This document shows positions 45,241 through 55,286 of a DNA stretch of 64,000 nucleotides, in pieces. A model generated the notes under the pieces. That model was not told where the DNA came from, did not search any database, and saw only the letters and a program-made list of their open reading frames with translations. This stretch comes from Pleurocapsa minor GSE-CHR-MK 17-07R (lineage in GTDB: Bacteria > Chloroflexota > Anaerolineae > Aggregatilineales > Phototrophicaceae). Made by a program: the position numbers and the translations under genes. The stretch is taken from positions 310,001-374,000 of the forward strand of contig JAHHHY010000002.1 in the NCBI GenBank assembly GCA_019359125.1. Reading direction: 5' to 3'. Position 1 is the first letter of the stretch. Each line of letters opens with the position of its first letter.

Positions 45241-45333
45241 GCTCAGCAGAATTCGAAGCTGAGCAGGAGTCAAGCAAGTTTTGAATTGGCATATCGTATC
45301 CCCCTTCAAATATTCTTCGAGGGGATACGATAT
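45241..45333. repeat. Two adjacent hairpins at the 3' edge of the A+T-rich gene
   Basis: GCTCAGC/GCTGAGC (45241-45247 with 45258-45264, 10-nt loop), and 27 bp later ATATCGTATCCCC/GGGGATACGATAT (45291-45303 with 45321-45333, 17-nt loop), the second a perfect 13-bp inverted repeat. Neither has a T-run on the minus strand. They may be terminators for the converging genes, or the boundary of an inserted segment. Confidence 0.7.
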
Positions 45334-45345
45334 TTACTGAAAAGG

Positions 45346-47058
45346 TTAAAGAAGTTGATTAGTTGCTTCTATTTCCGCCACTGCGTTTTGAATCGTCAGA
45401 AGTAAGTTTGCTTTAAAGGGCATGAATCGATTTGCAGCCCATTCTATGAGGCCAGAAAGCTGGCTGTCTGAATCCTCTATACTACCTGGCGCATAGATTG
45501 CTATTCTACAAGCCCGTTTATTCTCCATACTTTCCCAACTCAAGGCTTCTCGTAAAGTATTTTCGAGATTTTGCCTATTTTCGATAATTCGATTAAATAT
45601 TGCTTTATTCTTGTTTTTCTCACCGCTATCTATGTATAGTTCTATCCTAAAGCGTCTGTCACTGGTGAAGGAAAGGCTAAAGACTCCAATTTGACTTTTG
45701 CCCGCGAATCTCACAGGCTCAACATTTATCCAGCTCTCCCCCGTAACTCTAATGGACTTGTTCAGACTTTGGTCGACTTCTAGAAATTTAGCCCGAATCT
45801 TTCGAAAGAACGTTTTGTACTTACGAGCACGTTCAGAAATTCGAGAAAACTCAACTTTTTGTAAATTGAAGTCGACGTGGCTTACTTTCCAATCAGCATT
45901 TAGCCATTGTTGGGACTGCACATGGCTCGTGTAGTCGTTGGCCCACCAGCTTCTATGTTCAAGAGCAGACTTTGGTAACGAGAATCCAAGTATTGCGTCG
46001 ATCTGCTCAAAAGTCACTGAAATACTTGCTGTGTCTTGGGTAATGGAACTAAGGAACTGGCCGAGAGGAAAATAGCGGCTTTGAGTCTCAGTTAAATCAT
46101 TTTGGATATTTGATTCGTTTAGCTTAATTGACTGCAATAGGTTTTCTCGTAGAATTTCAACAGCATTGCCACTATTTGGAACTGTATGATTAGTGAATAT
46201 TCTGGATGCGTATTGCAAGATTTGACGTTGTTCAGTCGTGACAGTACCTCTAAAGTGAGCCAACTGATTCCGAATTTCTCTAACTGAATCTAGAAGTCTA
46301 CGCAAATAATTCGCTTCGATTTTCAGGTTTTCACTGGCAATTGCCCAAATATCTTTAGATAGAAGCATATCTATATAGTTCGACATATTGAGTCTAGAAA
46401 AATTTGCACTATTTTTGTCACTTGGTGTAACTTTTTCCAATGCAGCCTCAATTTCTTCGTCGCTTAACTTTTTGACTGATTCTACGGCGGTCGTTTGGGC
46501 CAACATCCCAATTAGCCGACGCGTGTATTTTATCGACTCTGCTTTTCGGCTCTTGATACGTTCAGATAGTTCGTTCAGGAAAGTTTCCCATGAGCCAGGT
46601 CTGATTTGTTGTGCTGACCATGTAATATGATCTTTTAAAGCCTGCTCGATATCCTCTATCATGATTAAATCTATCGTCCGTTGCTTCAAAAAAGATGCCG
46701 CATCCCAAGAGGTTATTATTCCCAAGAGTTTGTTACTTGTATCTACAACCAATACTGCTGGAGACTCATGAAGATAGTCAAAAACTTCCAGAATGTTGTC
46801 ATCTGATGAGATTAGTCGAGCTTTATCAGTTACATGACTCACATGAAGATTATTCAAGCTTGCACCCATGTATACTTGTGCTCTCAGGATGCCTTCGGCT
46901 GTGACGATTCCATATTGTCTCCTGAAATGATCAACAATCGGCAACTGACTGTAATCATTCTCTAACATTATTTTTAAGGCCGTAAATGCGTCCATATCTT
47001 GACGACATGTGACAGGATCTTTGCGACCTGCAATTAGGTCAGATGCGGTAATTGCCAT
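45346..47058 (-). CDS. CBS / HEPN-like / DUF7662-like / DUF4268-like multidomain protein
   Basis: A 570-residue protein in A+T-rich DNA (one 60-base line, 45361-45420, has 25 G+C; a neighbour line, 44941-45000, has 37). Residues ~8-125 form a CBS pair (CRQDMDAFTALKIMLEN... and VLVVDTSNKLLGIITSWD), a nucleotide-sensing module. A helical region ~135-290 has E-I-R-N-Q-L-A-H-F-R-G, an Rx4H motif (R263, H268) as in HEPN RNase domains. Residues ~350-408 (LPKSALEHRSWWAND, then HVQSQQW, AGW-like NADWKV) resemble DUF7662. Residues ~425-560 (RIELYIDSGEKNKNKAIF) resemble DUF4268. Domain names other than CBS are from memory. AAAGGAA precedes the ATG; a weak -10 (TACAAT at 47090-47095) exists. Confidence 0.65.
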   Translation of the reverse strand: MAITASDLIAGRKDPVTCRQDMDAFTALKIMLENDYSQLPIVDHFRRQYGIVTAEGILRAQVYMGASLNNLHVSHVTDKARLISSDDNILEVFDYLHESPAVLVVDTSNKLLGIITSWDAASFLKQRTIDLIMIEDIEQALKDHITWSAQQIRPGSWETFLNELSERIKSRKAESIKYTRRLIGMLAQTTAVESVKKLSDEEIEAALEKVTPSDKNSANFSRLNMSNYIDMLLSKDIWAIASENLKIEANYLRRLLDSVREIRNQLAHFRGTVTTEQRQILQYASRIFTNHTVPNSGNAVEILRENLLQSIKLNESNIQNDLTETQSRYFPLGQFLSSITQDTASISVTFEQIDAILGFSLPKSALEHRSWWANDYTSHVQSQQWLNADWKVSHVDFNLQKVEFSRISERARKYKTFFRKIRAKFLEVDQSLNKSIRVTGESWINVEPVRFAGKSQIGVFSLSFTSDRRFRIELYIDSGEKNKNKAIFNRIIENRQNLENTLREALSWESMENKRACRIAIYAPGSIEDSDSQLSGLIEWAANRFMPFKANLLLTIQNAVAEIEATNQLL

Positions 47059-47098
47059 AATTTATTCCTTTCTGATTCCAGATGATATTATTGTAACA

Positions 47099-48808
47099 TT
47101 AGCTTGTTGCCAGCGGCAGCCGCACCGTAAACGTCGTCCCTACGCCCATCGTGCTGACAAACGAGATCGTGCCGCCGTGCAGCTCCACATTTTCGCGCAC
47201 GATGGCCAGCCCCAGGCCAGTGCCCTCAATCTGGCTGGCATTCGCCGCCCGGTGGAATGGCTCAAACAGGCGTGCCTGGTCTTCCGGGGGGATGCCCATG
47301 CCGTGATCTTCCACGTCGATGACCAGCTCGGCGGCGACTGAGCGCACGCGCAGCGTCACCACTGAGTCGTCCGGCGAATATTTCAGCGCATTCGTCAGCA
47401 GGTTCAGCAGGATGTGCTGCAACAGGCGGTCGTCCACCGGCACCAGCCCGATGTCATCATGAACAAACGCAATCGTGCGCGCAGTGCCTCGTCCCACCCT
47501 GGCCTGTTCGACCAGGTTGTGGCACAGCCGGACGACATCCTGCGGGCTGGGCGAAAAGCGGTCACGCGCATGCTGAAGCCGGTTCAGCGTCAGCACCTGG
47601 TCCATCAGCGTCTTCATGCCCAGCGCGCTGTTCAGAATCTGGCTGACGCGCTCCTGCCGTTTCGTCTCGTCGATGCGGTCGCCATACAGGCGCAGAATTT
47701 CACCAGACGAGGTGATGACCGCCAGCGGTGTGCGAAACTCGTGCGAGACCGTCGAGATAAAACGCTCTTTCAGGGCCACCAGCTCCTGTTCCTTGCGTAT
47801 TTCTGCCTGCATGACTTCGTATTTCAGTCGGCTGGCTTCCAGCTCCACCCGCTCGGTTGCATCACGCAGATTGACGACGACCGCGCTGATGCCGGGGTCG
47901 TCCATCATGTTGGTCGCCAGCACGTCCACCCAGCGCCACGACCCATCCTTGTGCAACGCTCTGAAGCTTGCCTTGACCGTCTCTGCGGGATGCTTGCTGA
48001 TTTCCATGAACACTTCGGTCACGTACGCCACATCATCCGGGTAGACCAGCTTCAGGTCGCGCACGCCGATCAGGTCCTTTTCGGTATAGCCGAGGATGCG
48101 CTGCACCGACGGGGTCATATAGCTCACGACCAGTTCATAGTCGATCAGCAGGATGCCGTCGTGCGAGTGCTCCACCATCGAGCGAAAGCGGCGCTCTGCC
48201 TGTGCCAGTCGCTGCTCGTTGGTATGGATTTCGCTGAGCGAGAGATCAAATGTGCGTGACGTGACGAAAACAATGAAGAAGATAAGCACAAACTGGCCTA
48301 ACAGCACCGAGAATGAATCGATGCGTGTGAACGCAGGTTCCTGAAGCGCACCGGAGATATCGAGTGCAAATACGCCGATCGCGGTCAGCAGGATCAGCCC
48401 GCTGACGATGATCGCTGATTTGCGCTGCAAGACCAGCATCGCCACCAGAATGGCCAGGCCAAAGTAGGTGTAACCTGCCGTGGTCACCCCGCCAAACAAG
48501 ACAGACATCCCGGCTACCGTAAACCAGATCAGGCAGGTCACGATCCATGCAGCAGCGCGCACCTGGCCGCGTTTCAGCAGCAGGATACCGGTGATGCCAA
48601 TCAGCAGCCCCAGGCTGATCAGCGCGTAAGTGGCCATCTGCCCGCTCTGCTGAAGCAGCAGCGTCACCAGCAGCTGAAAGACGCTGATGAGCAGGATGGC
48701 ATACAGGATGCCAGCCGTCAGGGCGAGCGTCTGTCGCTCACGCGGGGAAGTTACAGGCGGCAGTGCCAGTATCTGGCGCAGGGTGGTGCGGTAGGACATC
48801 GGGTTCAT
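47099..48808 (-). CDS. Membrane PAS sensor histidine kinase
   Basis: A 569-residue kinase: about six N-terminal membrane helices (~30-185), a PAS domain (~205-320, with DGILLIDYELVVSYMTPSVQ), a coiled linker, HisKA with the phosphoacceptor His ~356 (STVSHEFRTPL), and a HATPase_c domain with N-box LLNLLTNALKYS and G-boxes DHGMGIP and GTGLGLAI. No response regulator is adjacent, so its partner lies elsewhere. A TATACT box (48844-48849, minus strand) lies about 35 bp before the start. The A+T-rich CBS/HEPN gene is 40 bp downstream on the same strand. Confidence 0.95.
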   Translation of the reverse strand: MNPMSYRTTLRQILALPPVTSPRERQTLALTAGILYAILLISVFQLLVTLLLQQSGQMATYALISLGLLIGITGILLLKRGQVRAAAWIVTCLIWFTVAGMSVLFGGVTTAGYTYFGLAILVAMLVLQRKSAIIVSGLILLTAIGVFALDISGALQEPAFTRIDSFSVLLGQFVLIFFIVFVTSRTFDLSLSEIHTNEQRLAQAERRFRSMVEHSHDGILLIDYELVVSYMTPSVQRILGYTEKDLIGVRDLKLVYPDDVAYVTEVFMEISKHPAETVKASFRALHKDGSWRWVDVLATNMMDDPGISAVVVNLRDATERVELEASRLKYEVMQAEIRKEQELVALKERFISTVSHEFRTPLAVITSSGEILRLYGDRIDETKRQERVSQILNSALGMKTLMDQVLTLNRLQHARDRFSPSPQDVVRLCHNLVEQARVGRGTARTIAFVHDDIGLVPVDDRLLQHILLNLLTNALKYSPDDSVVTLRVRSVAAELVIDVEDHGMGIPPEDQARLFEPFHRAANASQIEGTGLGLAIVRENVELHGGTISFVSTMGVGTTFTVRLPLATS

Positions 48809-48880
48809 CCGCCTGTGGGGTGGGACGTTTTACGGGTTATTAAAGTATACATTAATTTATAAGGCGTGGACTTAAGATAT

Positions 48881-48917
48881 CGTGCGGGATGCCCAGAGAA
48901 AGAGGACATCCTGCACG
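48881..48917 (-). terminator. Hairpin after the beta-propeller gene
   Basis: CGTGCGGGATG (48881-48891) pairs with CATCCTGCACG (48907-48917) with one G-T pair. On the minus strand it lies 30 bp after the stop of the secreted protein gene and before the kinase. It has no clear T-tail, so termination is a tentative role. Confidence 0.4.
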
Positions 48918-48946
48918 AATAAGGGATGGATTTATGATGACCGAAT

Positions 48947-50122
48947 CTACTCCACTGCCGACCATTGAATCAGATGATCGGTCTCGAAGCGCAGGATTTG
49001 CATCTCGTTGGTCTCAACCGTTAGCAGCACGGGATATCCGTCATACAGAAACGCAAACCGTTCAGAATCGGGTGACCACACAATGCGTCTGGCAAACGGG
49101 CCTCTGTCAAATCCAGACCCGCTGGCGTGCACCATCTCAAAGCACAGGTCGTTAATCGTACGATTTGCAACATCAGCCAGAAACAGGAAGTTATCCACCA
49201 CAAACGTGAAGTAGTTTCCGTCTGGTGAAATCGCTATGGACTCCATACGGCCGCTGAAAGGAGTGATCAGTTCCAATTGCTGTCCATCACGATCATACAG
49301 TGCGAGCTGCGAGCGCAGATCATCATTCGGCACCTGTATCGCGCTGAGAAACTGCGAGGAGTCTGGCATCCAGTACAGTGCTGCGCGTGCTTCAGGAAGT
49401 TCGGCAATGATCTGGTCGTTTTCAATATCGTAAAGTCTGGGAGGATAATTCTCACGGAAATTGTACTCAAGCGCGCGTGTAAAATCGGGCGAAAAACTCC
49501 TGAGATAGACTAGTGGTGTGTTTTTCTCCCAGCTTTCAAGGCTTTCTGTGAATGCATTGACAATACCAATAGAACTGGGCGGTATGAAACGTTCGTTATC
49601 CACCCAGTAGATTTGTCCAAGTGCTGATGACTGGGCACCTCCACCTGCGCTACTGAAAGCGAACGCATTACCAATGGTTTCAATGTCTGCCAGCCTGATT
49701 GTCGTCGGATTGGGTCCGGTGGTCGCTACTTCGATGGCATCAACACCGTAAGTGTTGTCACCAAAGGAATTTACCGAAAAGTTCATACTCCCAATTGGGT
49801 ATGCAAAGTACCGGCCGTCTGGTGAGAATCCGCCGGCTTCGGCAAAGACATTGCTGCCTTCCAACGCCAGAAAATAGGATGTGCTCACATCAGCGCGAAT
49901 CGCTCGGACGCCCTCTGAATTGGCATTGAAGATGGCCCCTTCAAAGTCCCATTGGGTTTGCGGGATGGTTGGATAGGGGAGGGGGCCCAGGCACGATTCA
50001 GAGACAGGCCAGCCTGCCGCTGGATTTGTATTCTGTGCCCATGCAGACATCGAACCGGGAATGAGCGCGCACAGCCCGGCGGCCAGTGTCAAGCGACGCA
50101 GATTCACAGACCACTTTGTCAT
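48947..50122 (-). CDS. Secreted TolB/WD40-like beta-propeller protein
   Basis: A 391-residue exported protein. A signal peptide (RRLTLAAGLCALIPGSMSAWAQ) is followed by ~360 residues rich in propeller-like repeats, each a S-P-D-G/S-x-R-F-A-F-type blade: AGGFSPDGRYFAYP, AISPDGNYFTFVVD, VWSPDSERFAFLYD and PDSSQFLSAIQ. These resemble TolB/PD40 repeats. Cys 38-like and a later Cys could pair. No catalytic residues are seen. ATG 50122 follows CGGAGAAC; the upstream ATG at 50152 would place charged residues before the signal. Function unknown. Confidence 0.7.
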   Translation of the reverse strand: MTKWSVNLRRLTLAAGLCALIPGSMSAWAQNTNPAAGWPVSESCLGPLPYPTIPQTQWDFEGAIFNANSEGVRAIRADVSTSYFLALEGSNVFAEAGGFSPDGRYFAYPIGSMNFSVNSFGDNTYGVDAIEVATTGPNPTTIRLADIETIGNAFAFSSAGGGAQSSALGQIYWVDNERFIPPSSIGIVNAFTESLESWEKNTPLVYLRSFSPDFTRALEYNFRENYPPRLYDIENDQIIAELPEARAALYWMPDSSQFLSAIQVPNDDLRSQLALYDRDGQQLELITPFSGRMESIAISPDGNYFTFVVDNFLFLADVANRTINDLCFEMVHASGSGFDRGPFARRIVWSPDSERFAFLYDGYPVLLTVETNEMQILRFETDHLIQWSAVE

Positions 50123-50152
50123 CAATGTTCTCCGGATATTTTCTCGAAGCAC

Positions 50153-50516
50153 GTCATTGCAAAATCAGCATAACAAAAAGTAATTAATTGTGTCATTAAG
50201 AATTCAACCGCGTGATGTGATTGGTTATGGCGCTATCCCGTTACGGGTTCATCTGACTGCTGAGCACAGTTCGTCATGACGCATGCCATGCCCGCCCTTC
50301 GTCGTTAGAAGCCTATAAGATTCTCATCAAAAATTAGCTAAAGTGGCCCCACGTTAACGAAATTCTTGTATTCAGCATGTACACTTCCCTCAGTTAAGTG
50401 TTGCGGGCGAAAGGTCGATTCAACCCGTCAGGTGTCCCGTGTGGGCAGCCCTGTCGCCTGTTACCTTTCGTCTTTTAACCTTCAACTTCTTTTCACCCAG
50501 GGGAGGGTCACACACG
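50153..50516. other. Intergenic region upstream of grpE, no gene seen
   Basis: About 364 bp with lower G+C than its surroundings. No CIRCE, no convincing -35/-10 pair and no ORF of note. A GGGGAGGG RBS lies at the end, before the grpE GTG. The region probably holds the heat-shock promoter of the chaperone operon, but I could not define it. Confidence 0.5.
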
Positions 50517-51044
50517 GTGAGCAGTGAAAACGAGCAGCCAGTAAATGATGCTGCAGCAGAAGCGACCGCATACAACGGGACGGCCGATGGGTCGTCGCCG
50601 GATTTTGAGGCGCTGAAGGTGGCCGCACAGCAGTATATGGAAGGCTGGCAGCGCGAACGCGCCGAATTTGCCAATTACAAGCGGCGCACCGAGCAGGAAC
50701 GCCTGACGATTTTCCAGGATGCCCGCGCAGACGTGCTCAAGAAGATCATCCCGATCGTGGACGATTTTGACCGCGCCGTGGCCAATATCCCCGAGCCTAT
50801 CGCCAAAGACCCGTGGGTGACCGGCACCGCCATGATTCAGCGCAAGCTGTACAAGCTGCTGGAGGATTTTGGCGTCACCCCGGTAGACCCCACCGGCGAG
50901 CCGTTTGACCCGAACTTTCACGAGGCTGTGATGAGCGAGGATCACGACACGATCGAAAGTGGCCACGTGATCGAGGTGATGCAGCGCGGTTTCAAGGCGG
51001 GCGACAAGATGATTCGCGCCGCGCTGGTGAAGGTTGCGCGCTGA
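50517..51044 (+). CDS. grpE: GrpE nucleotide-exchange factor
   Basis: A 175-residue GrpE. A charged, disordered N-terminus precedes the long helix (LKVAAQQYMEGWQRERAEFANYKRRTEQER) that forms the dimer, and the beta-domain ends FDPNFHEAVM. It exchanges ADP on DnaK. GTG at 50517 after GGGGAGGG gives the right length; the frame is open earlier but the sequence is not GrpE-like. First gene of the grpE-dnaK-dnaJ-prmA operon. Confidence 0.96.
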   Translation: MSSENEQPVNDAAAEATAYNGTADGSSPDFEALKVAAQQYMEGWQRERAEFANYKRRTEQERLTIFQDARADVLKKIIPIVDDFDRAVANIPEPIAKDPWVTGTAMIQRKLYKLLEDFGVTPVDPTGEPFDPNFHEAVMSEDHDTIESGHVIEVMQRGFKAGDKMIRAALVKVAR

Positions 51045-51133
51045 GGGCAGGCCCGCACAGCAGTAAACGACACGGCACGCCGCACTGGCGGCCGGTATTG
51101 ACAAGCACACGCAGTATGGGAGCGAAGTGAACT

Positions 51134-53041
51134 ATGGGACGTATTATCGGGATCGACCTCGGCACGACCAACTCGGTCGTCGCGGTCATGGAAGGCGGCG
51201 AGCCTGTCGTCATTCCTTCGGCGGAAGGTGGAAACCTGATTCCATCGGTCGTGGCGATGAACACGAAGAATAACGAACGCCTAGTGGGCAAGATCGCCCG
51301 CAATCAGGCGGTGATTAATCCGGAGAACACGATTTTCTCCGTGAAGCGCTTCATGGGCCGCAAGTTCGACGACCCCGAAGTGCAGCACGCGCTGAAGCTG
51401 GTGCCCTACAAGGTGACCGCTGCCTCGAATGGCGACGTGCGCGTGCACATGGGTGGCAAGGAATACTCGCCGCCGGAAATCAGCGCGATGATCCTGGCCA
51501 AAATCAAGGCCGACGCCGAGGCATACCTGGGCGAGAAGGTCGATCAGGCCGTCATCACCGTGCCCGCGTATTTCAATGACGCCCAGCGTAATGCCACCAA
51601 GGACGCCGGTCGCATCGCTGGCCTGGAAGTGCTGCGTATCATCAACGAGCCGACGGCCAGCAGCCTGGCCTATGGCATGGGCGAGAAGAAGAACGAAGTC
51701 ATCGCCGTGTATGACCTCGGCGGCGGCACGTTCGACATCTCCATCCTCGATGTGAGCGACGGCGTGTTTGAAGTGCGCAGCACCAACGGCGACACCTACC
51801 TCGGTGGCGACAACTTCGACGAAGTGATCATCAATCACCTCGCTGACGAGTTCAAGAAGGAAAACGGCATCGATCTGCGCCAGGACCGTCAGGCCCTGCA
51901 GCGCCTGAAGGAAGCCGCCGAACGCGCCAAGATTGAGCTGTCGAGCGTGCTGAATGCCGATATCAACCTGCCGTTCATCACAGCGGATGCCAGCGGCCCG
52001 AAGCACCTGCACACCACGCTCAGCCGCGCCAAGCTGGAAAGCATGGTCGCCGGCCTGGTCCAGAAGTCGATCGAGCCGTGCAAGGCAGCGCTGCGTGATG
52101 CCGGCCTGGAGACGAAAGATATCGCCAACGTCGTGCTGGTGGGCGGTATGACCCGCATGCCCGCCGTTGTCGAAGCTGTGAAGGCGTTCTTCGGCAAGGA
52201 ACCCAGCAAGGGCGTGAATCCTGACGAAGTGGTGGCGCTGGGCGCGGCCATTCAGGGCGGCGTGCTGCGCGGCGATGTCAAGGACATCCTGCTGCTGGAC
52301 GTGACCCCGCTGAGCCTCGGCGTCGAGACGCTGGGCGGCGTGGCCACCCCGATGATCGAACGCAATACGACTATCCCGACGCGCAAGTCGCAGGTGTACT
52401 CGACCGCCGCCGACAGCCAGACGCAGGTGGAAATCCACGTCGTGCAGGGCGAGCGCCCGATGGCCAGCGACAACAAGAGCCTGGGCAAGTTCATCCTCGA
52501 CGGCATCCCGCCCGCACCGCGCGGCGTGCCGCAGGTGGAAGTGACGTTCGATATTGACGCGAACGGCATCCTGAACGTGAGCGCACGCGACAAGGCGACT
52601 GGCCGCGAACAGAAGATCACCATCACGGCCAGCAGCGGCCTGAGCGAGACCGAAATCCAGCGCATGGTCAAGGAGGCCGAGCAGCATCGCGCCGACGACG
52701 CCAAGCGCCGTGAAGAAGTCGAAGCCATGAACCAGGCGGATGCCGCCGTGTTCAGCGCCGAGAAGTTCCTGCGCGACTTCACCGACAAGCTGCCGGAAGA
52801 TGCCAAGCAGGACATCCAGAGCAAGGTCGATGCCGTGAATACGGCCAAGGGCAAGAATGACATCGAAAGCGTGCGCAATGCCGTGCGCGCCCTGAACGAC
52901 GCCATGCAGGCCGTCGGCGGCAAGATGTACGAGACCGCCGCAGCGGAAGAACCCGCAGCAGCAGGCCCGACGGGCAGCCCTGAGGGTGCCACCGGCGCCG
53001 GACGCGGCGAAGATGTGGTTGAAGGCGAAGTGGTGCAATAA
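51134..53041 (+). CDS. dnaK: Chaperone DnaK (Hsp70)
   Basis: A 635-residue Hsp70. The ATPase domain has [30 protein letters not shown] and [10 protein letters not shown]. The linker region and substrate domain follow ([40 protein letters not shown]), with a helical lid and a Gly/Ala-rich tail. The last residues are acidic ([11 protein letters not shown]) rather than the EEVD of eukaryotic Hsp70. GGAGCGAAG-type RBS precedes the ATG. A terminator hairpin follows. Confidence 0.98.
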   Translation: MGRIIGIDLGTTNSVVAVMEGGEPVVIPSAEGGNLIPSVVAMNTKNNERLVGKIARNQAVINPENTIFSVKRFMGRKFDDPEVQHALKLVPYKVTAASNGDVRVHMGGKEYSPPEISAMILAKIKADAEAYLGEKVDQAVITVPAYFNDAQRNATKDAGRIAGLEVLRIINEPTASSLAYGMGEKKNEVIAVYDLGGGTFDISILDVSDGVFEVRSTNGDTYLGGDNFDEVIINHLADEFKKENGIDLRQDRQALQRLKEAAERAKIELSSVLNADINLPFITADASGPKHLHTTLSRAKLESMVAGLVQKSIEPCKAALRDAGLETKDIANVVLVGGMTRMPAVVEAVKAFFGKEPSKGVNPDEVVALGAAIQGGVLRGDVKDILLLDVTPLSLGVETLGGVATPMIERNTTIPTRKSQVYSTAADSQTQVEIHVVQGERPMASDNKSLGKFILDGIPPAPRGVPQVEVTFDIDANGILNVSARDKATGREQKITITASSGLSETEIQRMVKEAEQHRADDAKRREEVEAMNQADAAVFSAEKFLRDFTDKLPEDAKQDIQSKVDAVNTAKGKNDIESVRNAVRALNDAMQAVGGKMYETAAAEEPAAAGPTGSPEGATGAGRGEDVVEGEVVQ

Positions 53042-53074
53042 GCCCCGCGCTCGTCTGCAGGAAAAGACAATCGT

Positions 53075-53106
53075 GGGGGCATGTTCAGCTGCATGCCCCC
53101 CTTTTG
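53075..53106 (+). terminator. Hairpin after dnaK
   Basis: GGGGGCATG (53075-53083) pairs with CATGCCCCC (53092-53100), followed by CTTTTGG. It may attenuate transcription into dnaJ and so raise DnaK over DnaJ. Confidence 0.75.
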
Positions 53107-53173
53107 GTTGATTGGCCGCAACGGCCCTCGCACTGACTTACCGTGAGCCGATGAGTGAGAATGGCATTCCCTG

Positions 53174-54328
53174 ATGGCGCGTGATTACTACGAAGTACTG
53201 GGCGTGGCGCGTGGTGCAAACAAAGATGAGATCAAGCGGGCGTTCCGTACTCTGGCGCGTCAGTATCATCCCGACATCAACAAAGCCGCCGATGCCGAGA
53301 GCAAGTTCAAAGAGATCAATGAAGCCTACGAAGTCCTGAACGACGACGAAAAACGCGCGCGCTATGACCGTTTTGGCGCGGCCGGGGTCAATGGCCCGGC
53401 GGGTGCTGGCGGCTATTCGGGTGGCGCAGGCTTCGGCGGTTTTGAGGAAATTTTCGAGGAAATCTTCAATAATTTTGGAGGCGCACGCACGACCAGCCAG
53501 CGTCGGCCACGCGGGCCGCGTCCCGGCGCAGATCGTCAGGCAGAGGTGACGATCACATTCGAGGAGAGCATCTTCGGCACCACCGAGATGATCGACTTCG
53601 AGCGCCTGCAAACCTGCGAGACGTGCAGCGGCAGCGGCGGCGCACCGGGCAGCCAGCCCACGCGCTGCGTGCAGTGCGCCGGCAAGGGTGAGATTCGCCA
53701 GGTGCAGCAGACGTTCCTGGGGCCGATGGTGCAGGTGACGACGTGCCCGCGCTGCAACGGCAAGGGCGAAGTCGTCAGCACGCCCTGCCAGACGTGCAGT
53801 GGGGCAGGCCGCACCCGCGTGAAGACCTCGCTGGAAGTGCAGATTCCTGCCGGTGTGCGCGAAGGCCTGCAAATTCAACTGCGCGGGCAGGGCGACGCGG
53901 GCGAGATCAATGCCCCGGCTGGCAACCTGTACGTGATCGTGCATGTGGCCGAGCACGAATATTTCAAGCGCAAAGACAATGACATCCTGCTGAACATCAG
54001 CATCAACGTGGCACAGGCCGCGCTGGGCGACAAGATTTTGATCCCCACCGTCGAGGGCGATGTCGAGATGGTGGTGCCCCCGGGCACGGCGACTGGCAAG
54101 ACCTTCCGCCTGCGTGGCAAGGGCATTCCGCGCCTGCGCACCGATGGCAGCAACAGCGGCCGTGGCGACCAGCTCATCACCGTCAGCGTGGAGATTCCCG
54201 CGAAGCTGACCGATGAACAGCGCCAGTTGTTCGAGAAGCTGGCCTCGACAATGGGCACCACGGTGACGCCGCAGAAGCAAAACAAGGGCTTATTCGACAA
54301 GGTCGTTGATTTCTTCAGCGGCGAGTAA
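53174..54328 (+). CDS. dnaJ: Chaperone DnaJ (Hsp40)
   Basis: A 384-residue type I J-protein. The J domain has H32-P-D34; a Gly/Phe-rich linker (~70-105) follows; then four CxxCxGxG zinc repeats ([32 protein letters not shown]). C-terminal client domains contain [17 protein letters not shown]. It delivers clients to DnaK and stimulates its ATPase. About 130 bp separate it from dnaK, with the hairpin between. Confidence 0.98.
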   Translation: MARDYYEVLGVARGANKDEIKRAFRTLARQYHPDINKAADAESKFKEINEAYEVLNDDEKRARYDRFGAAGVNGPAGAGGYSGGAGFGGFEEIFEEIFNNFGGARTTSQRRPRGPRPGADRQAEVTITFEESIFGTTEMIDFERLQTCETCSGSGGAPGSQPTRCVQCAGKGEIRQVQQTFLGPMVQVTTCPRCNGKGEVVSTPCQTCSGAGRTRVKTSLEVQIPAGVREGLQIQLRGQGDAGEINAPAGNLYVIVHVAEHEYFKRKDNDILLNISINVAQAALGDKILIPTVEGDVEMVVPPGTATGKTFRLRGKGIPRLRTDGSNSGRGDQLITVSVEIPAKLTDEQRQLFEKLASTMGTTVTPQKQNKGLFDKVVDFFSGE

Positions 54329-54345
54329 CGGAAGCAGGACTGTGC

Positions 54346-55260
54346 ATGTCGCGTTGGATTGAAGTCTCGATCAGCGTGGATGGCGAGGCGGCCGAAGCAG
54401 CCGCGGAGCTGTTCAACCGCTATGGCTATCAGGGTGTGGCGATCGAGCATGAAGGCATTGAACCCGAAAAGATTGACGATGGAGACCTGCCGCCGCCCAC
54501 GCGGCTGACGGTGCGCGCCTATCTGCCGGAAGACGACCGGGCCGATGAATCGAAGCGCCAGCTGGAAGCCGGGCTGGGTTACCTGAACATGATGTATCCG
54601 ATGCCGCAGCCCACGTATGCCATCGTCGATGAGCAGGACTGGGCCGAGGCGTGGAAGGCGCATTACCATCCGGTGCGCATCGGCCGCCATGTGCTGATTC
54701 GCCCGCTGTGGATCGATGTGCCGCTGGACGAAAGCGACATCGAGATTGCGCTCGACCCCGGCATGGCTTTTGGCACAGGCACGCACCCGACGACGCAGCT
54801 TTGCCTGGAAGCACTGGAAGACGTGACGCCGCGCGGGGGCACAGTGCTTGACCTGGGCACGGGCTCCGGCATTCTGGCGATTGCGGCGGCCAAGCTGGGC
54901 GCCGGGCCGATTCTGGCGGTGGACAACGACCCGATTGCGGTCAAGGTGACGCTGGAGAATCTGGAGCAGAACGGCGTCGCTGATAAAGTCGTCGCCGCGG
55001 AGGGCAGCCTGGAAAGCGTGCTGGCGTCGCATCCGCCGTTTGACCTGATCGTCGTCAATATCCTGGCGCGGGTGATCATCGCCATGTGCGCGCAGGGGCT
55101 GGGCGATACCGTGAAGCCGGGCGGCTATGCCGTCTTCAGCGGCATCATCCTCGAGCAGGCCGACGATGTGGAAGCCGCGCTGCGCCAGACCGGCCTGACG
55201 CCGACGAAGCGCCGCCAGCAGTCCGACTGGGTCGTTATCGAGGCCAGCAAGCCGGTCTGA
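54346..55260 (+). CDS. prmA: Ribosomal protein L11 methyltransferase PrmA
   Basis: A 304-residue SAM-dependent enzyme that trimethylates L11. The N-terminal substrate-recognition domain is followed by the methyltransferase core. Landmarks are PGMAFGTGTHPTT, motif I VLDLGTGSGILAIAAAKLGA, VDNDPIAV, LIVVNILARVI and SGIILEQADDV. It often follows dnaJ in operons. Seventeen bp separate it from the dnaJ stop. A strong bidirectional terminator follows. Confidence 0.95.
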   Translation: MSRWIEVSISVDGEAAEAAAELFNRYGYQGVAIEHEGIEPEKIDDGDLPPPTRLTVRAYLPEDDRADESKRQLEAGLGYLNMMYPMPQPTYAIVDEQDWAEAWKAHYHPVRIGRHVLIRPLWIDVPLDESDIEIALDPGMAFGTGTHPTTQLCLEALEDVTPRGGTVLDLGTGSGILAIAAAKLGAGPILAVDNDPIAVKVTLENLEQNGVADKVVAAEGSLESVLASHPPFDLIVVNILARVIIAMCAQGLGDTVKPGGYAVFSGIILEQADDVEAALRQTGLTPTKRRQQSDWVVIEASKPV

Positions 55261-55286
55261 AGTCAATACAGGCAAAACAGAGATAT

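Noticed and set aside
45241-45333. tRNA or attachment site at the edge of the A+T-rich segment
   Set aside because: The hairpins do not form a cloverleaf and no direct repeat is found at the other edge.
50153-50516. CIRCE element upstream of grpE
   Set aside because: Looked for TTAGCACTC-N9-GAGTGCTAA and near variants; none found.
51281-53038. 585-codon minus-strand frame
   Set aside because: Antisense to dnaK; composition-driven shadow with no recognisable fold.
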